Position numbers and translations under genes: made by a program. The notes beneath the pieces are model-generated. The model searched no databases. It was given only the letters and a program-made list of their open reading frames with translations, and was not told where the DNA came from. This document shows, piece by piece, positions 7,630 through 16,046 of a stretch of DNA of 64,000 nucleotides. Origin of the DNA: Variovorax sp. RA8 (GTDB lineage Bacteria; Pseudomonadota; Gammaproteobacteria; Burkholderiales; Burkholderiaceae_C); NCBI RefSeq assembly GCF_901827175.1, contig NZ_LR594662.1, positions 5,828,001-5,892,000 on the forward strand, given 5' to 3'. Each line of letters opens with the position of its first letter. The stretch's first letter is position 1.

Positions 7630-10308
7630 TCAGAACCCGTAGGCGAACTGCCCCTCGGCCACGCGCACCTGCACCCGCTCGATCGGCCTGCCTTCCATCA
7701 TCCGGTTCAGGAACTCGCGGCTGATGTCGGGCAGCATCGTGTTGGTGAGGATCGCGTCGATCATCCGGCCGCCCGATTCGCTCTCGGTGCAGCGGCTGAC
7801 GACCAGCTTCACCACGTCGTCGCCATACTCGAAGGGGATCTGGTAGCGCGCCTCCACCCGCTTCTTGATGCGTTTGAGCTGCAGCTCGACGATCTTCCCG
7901 AGCATCTCGTCGGACAGCGGGTAGTAGGGGATGGTCACCAGCCGGCCCAGCAGCGCCGGCGGGAAGATCTTCAACAGGGGCTCGCGCAGGGCCTTGGCCA
8001 TGCCCTCGGGGTCGGGCATCAACTCCGGGTCCTTGCACAGGCTGGCGATCAGCTCGGTGCCGGCGTTGGTGGTCAGCAGGATCAGCGTGTTCTTGAAGTC
8101 GATGCTGCGGCCCTCGCCGTCCTCCATGAAGCCCTTGTCGAAGACCTGGAAGAACAGCTCGTGCACGTCGGGGTGCGCCTTCTCCACCTCGTCGAGCAGC
8201 ACCACGCTGTAGGGCCGGCGGCGCACGGCTTCGGTGAGCACCCCTCCCTCGCCGTAGCCCACGTAGCCGGGCGGCGCGCCCTTGAGCGAGCTGACGGTGT
8301 GCGCCTCCTGGTACTCGCTCATGTTGATGACGATCATGTTCTGCTCGCCGCCGTACAGGGCCTCCGCCAGCGCGATCGCGGTCTCGGTCTTGCCCACGCC
8401 GGAGGTGCCGGCCAGCATGAAGACGCCGATCGGCTTGCCGGGGTTGTCGAGGCCGGCGCGCGCGGTCTGGATGCGCTTGGCGATCATCTCCATCGCGTGG
8501 TCCTGGCCGATCACCCGCTGGCCCAGCAGCGCCGGCAGCTTGAGCACGGTCTCGATCTCGTTGCGCTGCATGCGGCCGACCGGGATGCCGGTCCAGTCGG
8601 CGACCACCGACGACACGGCCTGCGAATCCACCGAGGGCAGGATCAGCGGGGACTCGCCTTGCACGCTACTGATCTTCGTCTGCAGCTCGTGCAGCTCGGC
8701 CAGCAGTGCGCTGCGGTCCGGGGCGACGCCCTCGGCCGTCGCCGCATCGATCGGCTTGTTGCCCTCGCGCAGCTTGCCGCGCAATTCGAGCAAGCGGTCG
8801 ACCAGTCCCTTCTCCTCCTTCCAGCGCGCATCGAGCTTCTCGAGCTGCGCCTTCGACTCGGCCAGCAACGACTGCACCTGCGCCGAACGCTTGCTCACGT
8901 CGATCCCGATCGCCTCCTCGCGGCCGATGATCTCCTGCTCCACTGTCAGCGCCTCGATGCGGCGCTGGCAGTCCTCCACCTCCGGCGGCATCGCATGCTG
9001 CGAGACCGCGACGCGCGCGCAGGCCGTGTCGAGCAGGCTCACGGCCTTGTCCGGCAGCTGCCGCGCGGGGATGTAGCGGTGCGACAGCTTCACCGCCGCC
9101 TCGATGGCCTCGTCCAGCAGCTGCACGCGGTGGTGCTTCTCGAGCACGCTGGCCACGCCGCGCAGCATGAGGATCGCCTTGGTCTCGTCGGGCTCGGGCA
9201 CCTGCACCACCTGGAAGCGGCGCGTGAGCGCCGGGTCCTTCTCGATGTACTTCTTGTACTCGGCCCAGGTGGTGGCGCCGATGGTGCGCAGGTTGCCGCG
9301 CGCCAGCGCGGGCTTCAGCAGGTTGGCCGCATCGCCGGTGCCGGCCGCGCCGCCTGCCCCCACCAGCGTGTGGATCTCGTCGATGAACAGGATGATGGGT
9401 GTCGGCGAGGCCTGCACCTCGTCGATCACCTGCCGCAGCCGCTGCTCGAACTCGCCCTTCATGCTGGCACCGGCCTGCAGGAGGCCGATGTCCAGCGTGA
9501 GCAGCTTCACCTCCTTGAGTTGCGGCGGCACGTCGCCGCGCGCCAGCCGCTGGGCGAAGCCTTCCACCACCGCGGTCTTGCCGACACCCGCTTCGCCGGT
9601 GAGCAGCGGGTTGTTCTGGCGGCGCCGCATCAGGATGTCGACGATCTGGCGGATTTCCTCGTCCCGCCCGGTCACCGGATCCATCCCCCCTTTCCTCGCC
9701 TTCTCGGTGAGGTCGACAGCAAACTTCTTGAGCGCATCGCCCTTGCCCATGGCGGCGGGGGCCATCGCGCCGGCGTCCTCGCCGGGGGCTGCACTGCCCA
9801 TGCCGGTGCCGTCCTGCGCCCGCATCTTCGATTCGGGCGAAGGGTCGCAGATCTTTGCGAAGTTGTCGGCCAGGTCCTCGACCTTGACCTTCTCGAACTG
9901 CTTCGACAGGCCCATCAGCGGATTGCGCAGGCTGGGCGTCTTGAGCATGCCCACCAGCAGGTAGCCGGTGCGCACCTGCGCCTCGCCGAACTGCAGCGTG
10001 GCATAGGTCCAGGCGCGTTCGATGGCGTTCTCGATGTGCGGCGAGAAGTCGCTGATGGCGGTGGCGCCGCGCGGCAGGCGGTCGAGCGCGGCCGTCATGT
10101 CCTTGGCGATCACCGAAATGTCCAGCCCGTAGTGCTGCATCACGCGGTGCAGGTCGGAGTCCTGCTGCTGCAGCAGCTGGGCAAACCAGTGCTCGAGTTC
10201 CACGTAGGCATTGCCCCGCATCTTGCAGAACACGGTGGCGCCCTCGATCGCCTTGTAGGCGAGCGCATTGAGCTTGCCGAACAAGGCGGTGCGGCTGATT
10301 TCACTCAT
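7630..10308 (-). CDS. clpV: T6SS sheath-disassembly AAA+ ATPase ClpV (TssH)
   Basis: ClpV is the hexameric AAA+ ATPase that recycles contracted TssBC sheaths. This 892-residue protein has the Clp N-domain (1-about 160), a first AAA+ module with Walker A GEAGVGKT near residue 240 and Walker B ILFIDEIHTLVGAGG, a ClpB-like middle coiled coil (about 410-540), and a second AAA+ module with GTSGVGKTE near residue 635 and VLLDEVEKAHPDV. The start is preceded by GGAGA. The gene sits between tssG and the TPR-methyltransferase gene, the usual place in Burkholderiales T6SS loci. Its expected substrate genes, tssB and tssC, are not in this window. Confidence 0.97.
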   Translation of the reverse strand: MSEISRTALFGKLNALAYKAIEGATVFCKMRGNAYVELEHWFAQLLQQQDSDLHRVMQHYGLDISVIAKDMTAALDRLPRGATAISDFSPHIENAIERAWTYATLQFGEAQVRTGYLLVGMLKTPSLRNPLMGLSKQFEKVKVEDLADNFAKICDPSPESKMRAQDGTGMGSAAPGEDAGAMAPAAMGKGDALKKFAVDLTEKARKGGMDPVTGRDEEIRQIVDILMRRRQNNPLLTGEAGVGKTAVVEGFAQRLARGDVPPQLKEVKLLTLDIGLLQAGASMKGEFEQRLRQVIDEVQASPTPIILFIDEIHTLVGAGGAAGTGDAANLLKPALARGNLRTIGATTWAEYKKYIEKDPALTRRFQVVQVPEPDETKAILMLRGVASVLEKHHRVQLLDEAIEAAVKLSHRYIPARQLPDKAVSLLDTACARVAVSQHAMPPEVEDCQRRIEALTVEQEIIGREEAIGIDVSKRSAQVQSLLAESKAQLEKLDARWKEEKGLVDRLLELRGKLREGNKPIDAATAEGVAPDRSALLAELHELQTKISSVQGESPLILPSVDSQAVSSVVADWTGIPVGRMQRNEIETVLKLPALLGQRVIGQDHAMEMIAKRIQTARAGLDNPGKPIGVFMLAGTSGVGKTETAIALAEALYGGEQNMIVINMSEYQEAHTVSSLKGAPPGYVGYGEGGVLTEAVRRRPYSVVLLDEVEKAHPDVHELFFQVFDKGFMEDGEGRSIDFKNTLILLTTNAGTELIASLCKDPELMPDPEGMAKALREPLLKIFPPALLGRLVTIPYYPLSDEMLGKIVELQLKRIKKRVEARYQIPFEYGDDVVKLVVSRCTESESGGRMIDAILTNTMLPDISREFLNRMMEGRPIERVQVRVAEGQFAYGF

Positions 10309-10346
10309 GATGTTTCTCCATCGTCAGGACGAACGGCCCCGGTGGT

Positions 10347-11429
10347 TCATTCAAGCGCGGCGCGCAGCAGCAGAGGCGCGTCGCCGTCGATGCGCACGTC
10401 GGCCGCGTCGCGCTTCCGGCGGCGCGTGCCCAGCCACGACACCCAGCCCAGACGCGGTGCGTTGCCCGCGTGCGCGCCCAGCCGCGTGGGCGGCACTTCC
10501 TCTTTCTCCAGGATCAGTTCGGCGTCCCAGTACAGCTCGCCGCCCAGCAGTTGCTGCATCCAGCGCTGCAGCACCGGCCGCGCCGAGCCGGTGGGCAGGA
10601 AATCGCGGTAGCGCTCCAGCGTGAGCGGCCCGATGTGCAGGCGCACGCGGTGCTGGCGGTCCCAGGCGCGCCGCCCCAGCATCGCGCCCATGCCCAGCGA
10701 ACCGGCGGCCTCGCCACGGCCCAGGCGGGTGAGCTCCTGCGGGGGCAGCGCCATCCAGTGGCCGACCCAGGGCTCCAGCCGGACCGGCACGCCGAAGTAG
10801 CTGGCGAGCACCGCCTCCACGCCTTCGGCGTTGTGCACCCGGCGCACCAGGCGGCCCGCGAAATGCAGGCGCGCGTCGTCGTGGATCTCGTCGCGCTCCT
10901 GTCGCGCCGCGGTGCCGATGCCGACCAGCGCGCCGACCTGGCGGCGAAAGCCGTCCTCCTGCGGACGGTCCAGCCCGACCGCCGGCCGCGCCTGTGCCCA
11001 GGCCCGGTAGAAGAAGAGCGCGAAGCGGTGCGAGAAGGTGTCGAGGAAGGCGAGCCAGGTCGGGTCGCCGTGGTTGAGCACCCGCTCGCGGATGAAGTCG
11101 CTCAGGTGCACCGGCAGCGGCCCGTTGGGCCCGAGGTAGCCGAAGAAATGCTGGCGCAGCCGCGGCGGCGAATGGGCCGTCGCCGCCTCGAAACGGCTGA
11201 AGCTCGCCGGCGCGAAGGAGAGCGATGGCTCCTGTCCCACCCGCACGGACTCGGCCCCGGGCAGCAGCGCGCGGCCCCAGCGGGGTGCCGTGACGCAGAG
11301 GCTTTCGAGCCGCCGCATCAGTGCGAAGTAGTCGTAGGCCCAGGGCTGGTCCGCGCAGGCCTGAAGGCGCTCGGCGACCGTCTCGCCGCGAGCGGCCTGC
11401 AGCGTCACAGGATCGGGCGTGCCCCGCAC
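10347..11429 (-). CDS. tssG: T6SS baseplate protein TssG
   Basis: TssG forms a baseplate wedge with TssF, TssE and TssK. Typical TssG features are seen: an early FALMRRLE segment, LSFAPASFSRFE, RLRQHFFGYLGPNGPLP near residue 110, the HLSDFIRERVLNHGD and FLDTFSHRFALFFYRAW segments, and a C-terminal RYRDFLPTG region. The start is uncertain. The GTG at 11429 has GGAGG with a 5-nt spacer and gives 360 residues, overlapping the end of tssF. A second GTG at 11408 overlaps the tssF stop as GTGA and gives 353 residues but lacks a good ribosome-binding site. Translational coupling to tssF is likely either way. Confidence 0.93.
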   Translation of the reverse strand: MRGTPDPVTLQAARGETVAERLQACADQPWAYDYFALMRRLESLCVTAPRWGRALLPGAESVRVGQEPSLSFAPASFSRFEAATAHSPPRLRQHFFGYLGPNGPLPVHLSDFIRERVLNHGDPTWLAFLDTFSHRFALFFYRAWAQARPAVGLDRPQEDGFRRQVGALVGIGTAARQERDEIHDDARLHFAGRLVRRVHNAEGVEAVLASYFGVPVRLEPWVGHWMALPPQELTRLGRGEAAGSLGMGAMLGRRAWDRQHRVRLHIGPLTLERYRDFLPTGSARPVLQRWMQQLLGGELYWDAELILEKEEVPPTRLGAHAGNAPRLGWVSWLGTRRRKRDAADVRIDGDAPLLLRAALE

Positions 11430-13309
11430 AGCGGCCTCCAGCGCATGATCTCGCCCCGGCCCGCGGCCGTCAGCACGGTCTCGACGAAATGATTGACCTC
11501 CACGTGCCGCGCCAGGTAGCGCGCTAGCACCGCGCCGAAGAGGAAGGCACTGTGGCCATGGAAGGCATTGCGGTCGACGTCCAGGGTGACCTCGAGCCCG
11601 CGGCCGAAGGCGATCGGCCCGCCCAGCGGCAGGCGGCGCGCCACCGGCTTCGCGCGCACCGAGAGCAGGCCGCGCACCTGGCTCTGCCGGATCTCGTCGG
11701 CATGCGCCGCGTAGAGCATCAGCATCTCGCGCAGCGCGGCGGCGCCTTCCTGCGCGCTGCTGTCGGCCAGCGACAGGTAGTTGAGCGCGAGGTGATCGAT
11801 CACGCGCCAGCCCAGCCCCTGGCTCACCACCGGCGAGACCGGCCGCGAGGGCCCACGCACCATGCGCACGCGCTGCGCCGGAAAGGCATCGACGCAGTCG
11901 AAGTCGTTGTCGCGGCCCAGCGGCATCAAGAGCGGCAGGTCGCGGTTGGTGACCAGCGCGCTGACGGCCAGCTGCCGCAGCGAGCCGTCGTAAGGGGCCT
12001 GCTGCGGATCGACGATCTGCATGTACAGCTCGGAGCCGATGTGGCTGCTGCGGCGCCCTTCGCTGCGCTGGCGCGCCGACATCATGCGCGGCTCGCGCGT
12101 GGTGGTGAAGTAGGCGGGATGGCTGTGGCGGCTGCCGTGGAAGGCCGCGTAGAAGGGCAGGAAGACCTGCTCCGGCGGGGCACCTGCGCCGCCGGGCGCC
12201 CCATGGCCCACCACCTCGGTGACCGTGTGCAGCTCGAAGTCCTGCGGCCGGGTGCGGTCCGGCACCAGGTGGAACTGGCTCACACCCTCGCTGACCGGCA
12301 CACGGTCGAGCCGCTTGCCGAAGAGGTTGATGACCGGCACGCAGTGCAGCTGCACGTTGCCGAGGCCGACCAGCTTCTCCAACGCGGCATCGCCGCGCGA
12401 GAACAGCACCACGATCTCGATCTCGGTCACCGCCATCGACGACAGCAGCGACTGCAGCCCCGCGATGCGCGCGAACTGGAAGCGCTGCGGAAAGGCGAAG
12501 TACTCCTGCACCAGCCGATGGCCGGAGAAGCCGGTGGCGGTGACGGGCAGCAGCGCCTCGTCGTCCTCGAAGCCGATGGGGTGCACCGCGCTCGCGGGCA
12601 GCGATCGCACCGCGCTGCCGGCCGCACCGGAGGCGCTGCCGCCGGCGGCCAGCGGCTGCACCAGCACGCCCAGCGGCTTGCCGAGCATGCACTCGTGCAG
12701 TTGCCAGGCCACGTCCTCCGCGCCGCCGAAATGGAGCACGAGCTCGTCCATCGGGATCTGGTCGAAGCGCAGGCCGGCGGTGGCGGCGAGCGCGATGCGC
12801 AGGCCGCCGCGGATCTCGCGCGACTGCGGATGCTGCGCCAGCGGCAGGTCGGGCGCGTAGCTGAAGTACTGCACGCGCCGCACCTCGATCGGCCAGAGCC
12901 GCAGCGCGCGCGAGGTGCGGAACTCGCAATGCGTGTTCTGCCCCACCGCCGCGCGCGCGCGCAGGCCGCTGCCGCGCGGCAGCGTGGGTCCGGTGGCGAG
13001 GCTGGCGTCGTCGGGATCGATGGCCATGGAAACCACCGCCATCGAGGGCGTCGGCGCCATGAAGTTCGGATAGACGATGTCCAGCAGGTGCCCGGTGAAG
13101 CGCGGGTATTCGGCATCGAGCTTGAGGGCCACGCGCGCCGACAGGAAGGCGGTGGCCTCGATCAGCCGTTCGACATAAGGGTCGGCGACCTCCTGGCCCT
13201 CGATGCCGAGGCGGTTGGCGATCTTCGGGAAGGCCCGCGCGAACTCGGCCGAGCTCTCGCGGAAATAGCGCAGCTCCTGCTCGTACAAGGACAAGAGGCG
13301 CGGGTCCAT
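11405..13309 (-). CDS. tssF: T6SS baseplate protein TssF
   Basis: This 634-residue protein starts MDPRLLSLYEQELRYFRE, the diagnostic TssF N-terminus, followed by KIANRLGIEGQEVADPYVER and HLLDIVYPNFMAPTPSM. TssF makes up most of the baseplate wedge and holds the VgrG-Hcp hub. It lies 3 bp downstream of tssE and overlaps tssG, as in other T6SS loci. The ATG follows the tssE stop directly and its AGGAA lies immediately against the start, which suggests reinitiation by ribosomes finishing tssE. The length is usual for the family (about 580-640). Confidence 0.96.
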   Translation of the reverse strand: MDPRLLSLYEQELRYFRESSAEFARAFPKIANRLGIEGQEVADPYVERLIEATAFLSARVALKLDAEYPRFTGHLLDIVYPNFMAPTPSMAVVSMAIDPDDASLATGPTLPRGSGLRARAAVGQNTHCEFRTSRALRLWPIEVRRVQYFSYAPDLPLAQHPQSREIRGGLRIALAATAGLRFDQIPMDELVLHFGGAEDVAWQLHECMLGKPLGVLVQPLAAGGSASGAAGSAVRSLPASAVHPIGFEDDEALLPVTATGFSGHRLVQEYFAFPQRFQFARIAGLQSLLSSMAVTEIEIVVLFSRGDAALEKLVGLGNVQLHCVPVINLFGKRLDRVPVSEGVSQFHLVPDRTRPQDFELHTVTEVVGHGAPGGAGAPPEQVFLPFYAAFHGSRHSHPAYFTTTREPRMMSARQRSEGRRSSHIGSELYMQIVDPQQAPYDGSLRQLAVSALVTNRDLPLLMPLGRDNDFDCVDAFPAQRVRMVRGPSRPVSPVVSQGLGWRVIDHLALNYLSLADSSAQEGAAALREMLMLYAAHADEIRQSQVRGLLSVRAKPVARRLPLGGPIAFGRGLEVTLDVDRNAFHGHSAFLFGAVLARYLARHVEVNHFVETVLTAAGRGEIMRWRPLCGARPIL

Positions 13310-13312
13310 TTC

Positions 13313-13834
13313 CTAGCGCTGCGCCCCTGGATTGGACATGTCCTGGATCTCGATGCGGCCCTCTTCCAGGTCGATCCGGCTGCGCATCAGGAACTCCAGC
13401 GGCACGGGCTGGGCCCAGAGCATCCCGCGTATCTGCAGGCCGATCCGGTTGTGGGAGTCGAGTGCCGAGCCTTCCATGACGAGTTCAACTTCGAGTGTGC
13501 GAGCCAGGATGCGAGGCTCGAACTGCAGGATGGCGTTCTTCAGAGCCTGTTCCATGCTGACACGCTGAACGGATGAAGTGAACTGGCCGGACAGCATAGG
13601 CAATCCGTAGTTGAGCACCGAGCGCGCCGCGTGCGGATAGCGCTTGTCGTCGTACGCGAGGCCATGGCCGGTGGCATTGAAGAGCCAGCCCAGGTCGCGC
13701 AGCACGGCCTGGCGCAGCGCCTGCCGCGTCAGCGTGCGCTTGTCGTCGCTCTCGCGCTGCTCGCCGGGCGCATGGTCCACGAGGCGGTCGAGCAGCGAGG
13801 GCTGCAGGCGCTCCTGGACGGTGAGCTCAGGCAT
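13313..13834 (-). CDS. tssE: T6SS baseplate protein TssE (gp25-like)
   Basis: TssE is the gp25-like wedge protein that starts sheath assembly. The 173-residue product begins MPELTVQERLQPSLLDRL, the typical opening, and carries the conserved RYPHAARSVLNYGLP segment and the EPR motif region (AILQFEPRILARTLEVELV). Its ATG at 13834 lies 8 bp inside the 3' end of tagJ, so translation is coupled. An in-frame extension upstream to 14272 exists but reads through tagJ in another frame and shows no family similarity. Confidence 0.95.
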   Translation of the reverse strand: MPELTVQERLQPSLLDRLVDHAPGEQRESDDKRTLTRQALRQAVLRDLGWLFNATGHGLAYDDKRYPHAARSVLNYGLPMLSGQFTSSVQRVSMEQALKNAILQFEPRILARTLEVELVMEGSALDSHNRIGLQIRGMLWAQPVPLEFLMRSRIDLEEGRIEIQDMSNPGAQR

Positions 13835-14660
13835 TCGCGCCGCCCTCTTCTTCCGCTTGTTCCTGGGGCGCGAAGACGATCTCGCGCACGTCGAGCACGG
13901 CATGGTCGCCGGCATCGCTGCCGAGCATGCGCTGCCCGAGCCCGGCCCAGGCCTCGGAGCCGAGATCGCGCCACTCGGTCTTGCGCGCGAGTTGCAGCGC
14001 GCCGTCGGCACTCTTCTCACTGCCCTCGTAGCGCACGGGCACCAGCGCGAGGCTCTCGCCGCCGTTCTCGAACTGCAGGTGCGCGGGCAGCCAGACGCAG
14101 TCGCGCAAGTCCTCCGGCGGCTCGAACTGGACCTGCGCCAGGCGCGCGAACGGAATCCAGTAGTAGCGGCCGTTGACGAAGGCCTCGAGCACCGGGCCCA
14201 GGCGCATGTCTGCATCGGCCAGCCACTCGAAGTGCTGGCCGTCGAGCGTGCCGGCGGTGGCGGGCGCGGCATCGAAGGCGCGCCGGCGCAGGTCCTCGGC
14301 CAGCTCGGCTTCGCCGCGGCCGCGGCGCAGCAGCGACTCGATCAGCAGCGCAAGCCATTCGTCGGGCTGGCCGAAGACCATGGGCGTGCGGGTGCCGGCG
14401 AAGACCTCCGCGCGCAGGCCCTCGCAGCGGATCGCCTCGCCGTAGACCTGCTTCATCGGCACGGCCAGCGCATCGAGCTCGGCCGCGACGCCGAGCTGGT
14501 TGAGCGCGCGCTCCCACTGCCCCAGCACGCACAGCAGCTGCGCGAGGAAGACGCGCAGCTTGCTGTCGGCCGGCCTCGCGCGCACCTCCTCGGTCAGGGC
14601 CTTGAGCGCGCCGGCGGGATCGGCGGATTGCAGGTATTCGGCGGCGCTGGTGGCGGTCAT
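13827..14660 (-). CDS. tagJ: T6SS accessory protein TagJ (ImpE family)
   Basis: The 277-residue product has TPR-like N-terminal helices (ALKALTEEVRARPADSKLRV, FLAQLLCVLGQWERALNQL) and the ImpE signature region AVPMKQVYGEAIRCEGLRAE, followed by WFE-type segments near FEWLADADMRLGPVLEAF. In Pseudomonas, TagJ binds the TssB sheath subunit and ClpV and so tunes sheath recycling. GAGGG lies upstream of the ATG. The gene lies between hcp and tssE and overlaps tssE by 8 bp. Because its known partner TssB is absent here, a matching tssB should be encoded elsewhere in the genome. Confidence 0.92.
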   Translation of the reverse strand: MTATSAAEYLQSADPAGALKALTEEVRARPADSKLRVFLAQLLCVLGQWERALNQLGVAAELDALAVPMKQVYGEAIRCEGLRAEVFAGTRTPMVFGQPDEWLALLIESLLRRGRGEAELAEDLRRRAFDAAPATAGTLDGQHFEWLADADMRLGPVLEAFVNGRYYWIPFARLAQVQFEPPEDLRDCVWLPAHLQFENGGESLALVPVRYEGSEKSADGALQLARKTEWRDLGSEAWAGLGQRMLGSDAGDHAVLDVREIVFAPQEQAEEEGGANA

Positions 14661-14682
14661 GGCGATTGCCCTCGTTCCTTCT

Positions 14683-15237
14683 TCACTTCTTGAAGCTGCA
14701 GGTGCGCACCGCGCCGCGCAGGCCGCTGCCGCCTTGCGGCGCCGTGCGGATCTCGAGATCGCGGTACTCGATCTGCAGGATCTCGCGCGGCCGCTTGGGA
14801 CCGGGGCCGGTCAGGATGGTGTGGTTCAGCAGCCGTGCCTGCCCGAGCTCGATCTCGAGCTGCGCCTGCATGTCCTTGGCGGTGTCGCCGCCGGCATGGA
14901 AGACGGAGAGCACCACCTTCAGGTCGCTCACCTGGTCGCGCAGCAGGCTGGCGAGCGAGGCGGTGGAGGCGTCGCAGTCGCGCACCACGAAGATGGCGGC
15001 CGCACGCAGCTGGCCCTTGGTGGAGCCCGGCGGCGAGACCACGTCCATCTGGTAGCGGAAGCCGGCCACCTCCAGGCGCGGCTTGCCGTCCTCGAACTCG
15101 CGCTTCGCCTCGCCTTCGATCGGCTTGCCCTTGGCCTCGACCAGCATCCAGAAGTCGTCGCCGTGCTCGCCGGGCACGAGGTCGAGCAGGCGCAGGCCCT
15201 CGTCGGGGTCCACGGCTCCATCCATTGTCCAACCCAT
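14683..15237 (-). CDS. hcp: T6SS tube protein Hcp (TssD), divergent
   Basis: The 184-residue product matches the Hcp beta-barrel layout although the sequence is divergent. There is an N-terminal strand (DFWMLVEAKGKPIEGEA), a central 'aaifvvrdcDasTasL...L' segment that corresponds to the family's 'tKemDrsSpqL' helix, a DLKVVLSVFHAGG strand, LNHTILTGPGPK, and a C-terminal LQIEYRDLEIRTAPQ strand matching the usual 'EeisfsYrkI' motif. A strong GAGGAG precedes the ATG. The position directly before tagJ and tssE is where hcp usually sits. Upstream lies the large palindromic repeat rather than tssC. The assignment rests on both architecture and context. Confidence 0.75.
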   Translation of the reverse strand: MGWTMDGAVDPDEGLRLLDLVPGEHGDDFWMLVEAKGKPIEGEAKREFEDGKPRLEVAGFRYQMDVVSPPGSTKGQLRAAAIFVVRDCDASTASLASLLRDQVSDLKVVLSVFHAGGDTAKDMQAQLEIELGQARLLNHTILTGPGPKRPREILQIEYRDLEIRTAPQGGSGLRGAVRTCSFKK

Positions 15238-15290
15238 GGCTTTCTCCTCAAGAATTCGAACGCGGGCAAAACAGCAGGGGAATTTCGTAC

Positions 15291-15993
15291 GTTGCTGTTG
15301 GTTTGAGGCAGGAGCCGGGAATTCGCCCCGGCGGGCGAGTCACTTTCTTTGCTTCGCCAAAGAAAGTAACCAAAGAAAGGCGACCCCACTGGCCGCGACC
15401 CGCAGCGAAGGTGCGGGCAACCTGCGGTGCTCGCTTTTCGCGGGGTCCGCGCAAACTCGCTTCGCTCAAACACGCGCGGCCCTGATCCGCGAAAAGCTCC
15501 GCTCCTCGGCGCGGCCAGAGGGGACTTGGAATCCAACGCGCCATGGCGCGTCCTTGTGTGGAGTGCAGGTGGGCGTGAGCTTCTGGTCCTCGCTGGCGCT
15601 GGCACTCGCGCACATGCACATGCACATCCGCATGCTCGTGCTCGTGCTCGTGCTCGTGCTTGTGCTTGTGCTCACCTTCGAGCGCATCCGCATGCCCCTG
15701 TTCCAGGCCTCGCGCAGCGAGTCCGTTGGCGGCCGAGCGAAGCGATGGCCCGATCCATTCCCCTCTGCGCGTGCCGAGGAGCGCAGCTTCAGGCGGAAAA
15801 AGGGCCGCGCGTGCTTGAGCGAAGCGAGTTTGCGCGGACCCCGCCTGAAGCGAGCACCGCAGGTTGCCCGTAGCGAAGCGAAGGGACTCGCGCAGTGGGG
15901 TCGCCCTTCTTTGGTTACTTTCTTTGGCGAGACAAAGAAAGTGACTCGCCCGCCGGGGCGAATTCCGGGCTCCGGACTCACACCAACAGCAAC
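15291..15993. repeat. large inverted-repeat element: two 244-bp arms around a 215-bp spacer
   Basis: The left arm (15291-15534) and right arm (15750-15993) are imperfect reverse complements, starting at GTTGCTGTTGGT and ending at the complementary ACCAACAGCAAC. Each arm holds local hairpins: ACTTTCTTT paired with AAAGAAAGT, CGCCC paired with GGGCG, and a long stem-loop (15433-15497 left, 15786-15851 right). In the long stem the left copy reads GCTTTTCGCGG/CCGCGAAAAGC and the right reads GCTTCAGGCGG/CCGCCTGAAGC, so three base pairs changed while pairing was kept. The spacer holds a perfect 16-bp palindrome (15536-15551) and a hexamer array. Open frames cross the element but show no protein family. 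It fills the gap between mltA and hcp. Confidence 0.9.
15611..15670. repeat. hexanucleotide tandem array in the inverted-repeat spacer
   Basis: Ten hexamers in register run from CACATG-CACATG-CACATC-CGCATG into four CTCGTG and two CTTGTG units. On the minus strand this would read as alternating His dipeptides (HKHEHEH-like), but the surrounding frame is interrupted by repeat-element sequence with no start site or family match, so it is best treated as a simple-sequence tract. Confidence 0.85.
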
Positions 15994-16046
15994 GTCCGAA
16001 ATCAAACGAACGCCTCCCGCCAAGACCCCAGACGAAGCAAGTAAGC

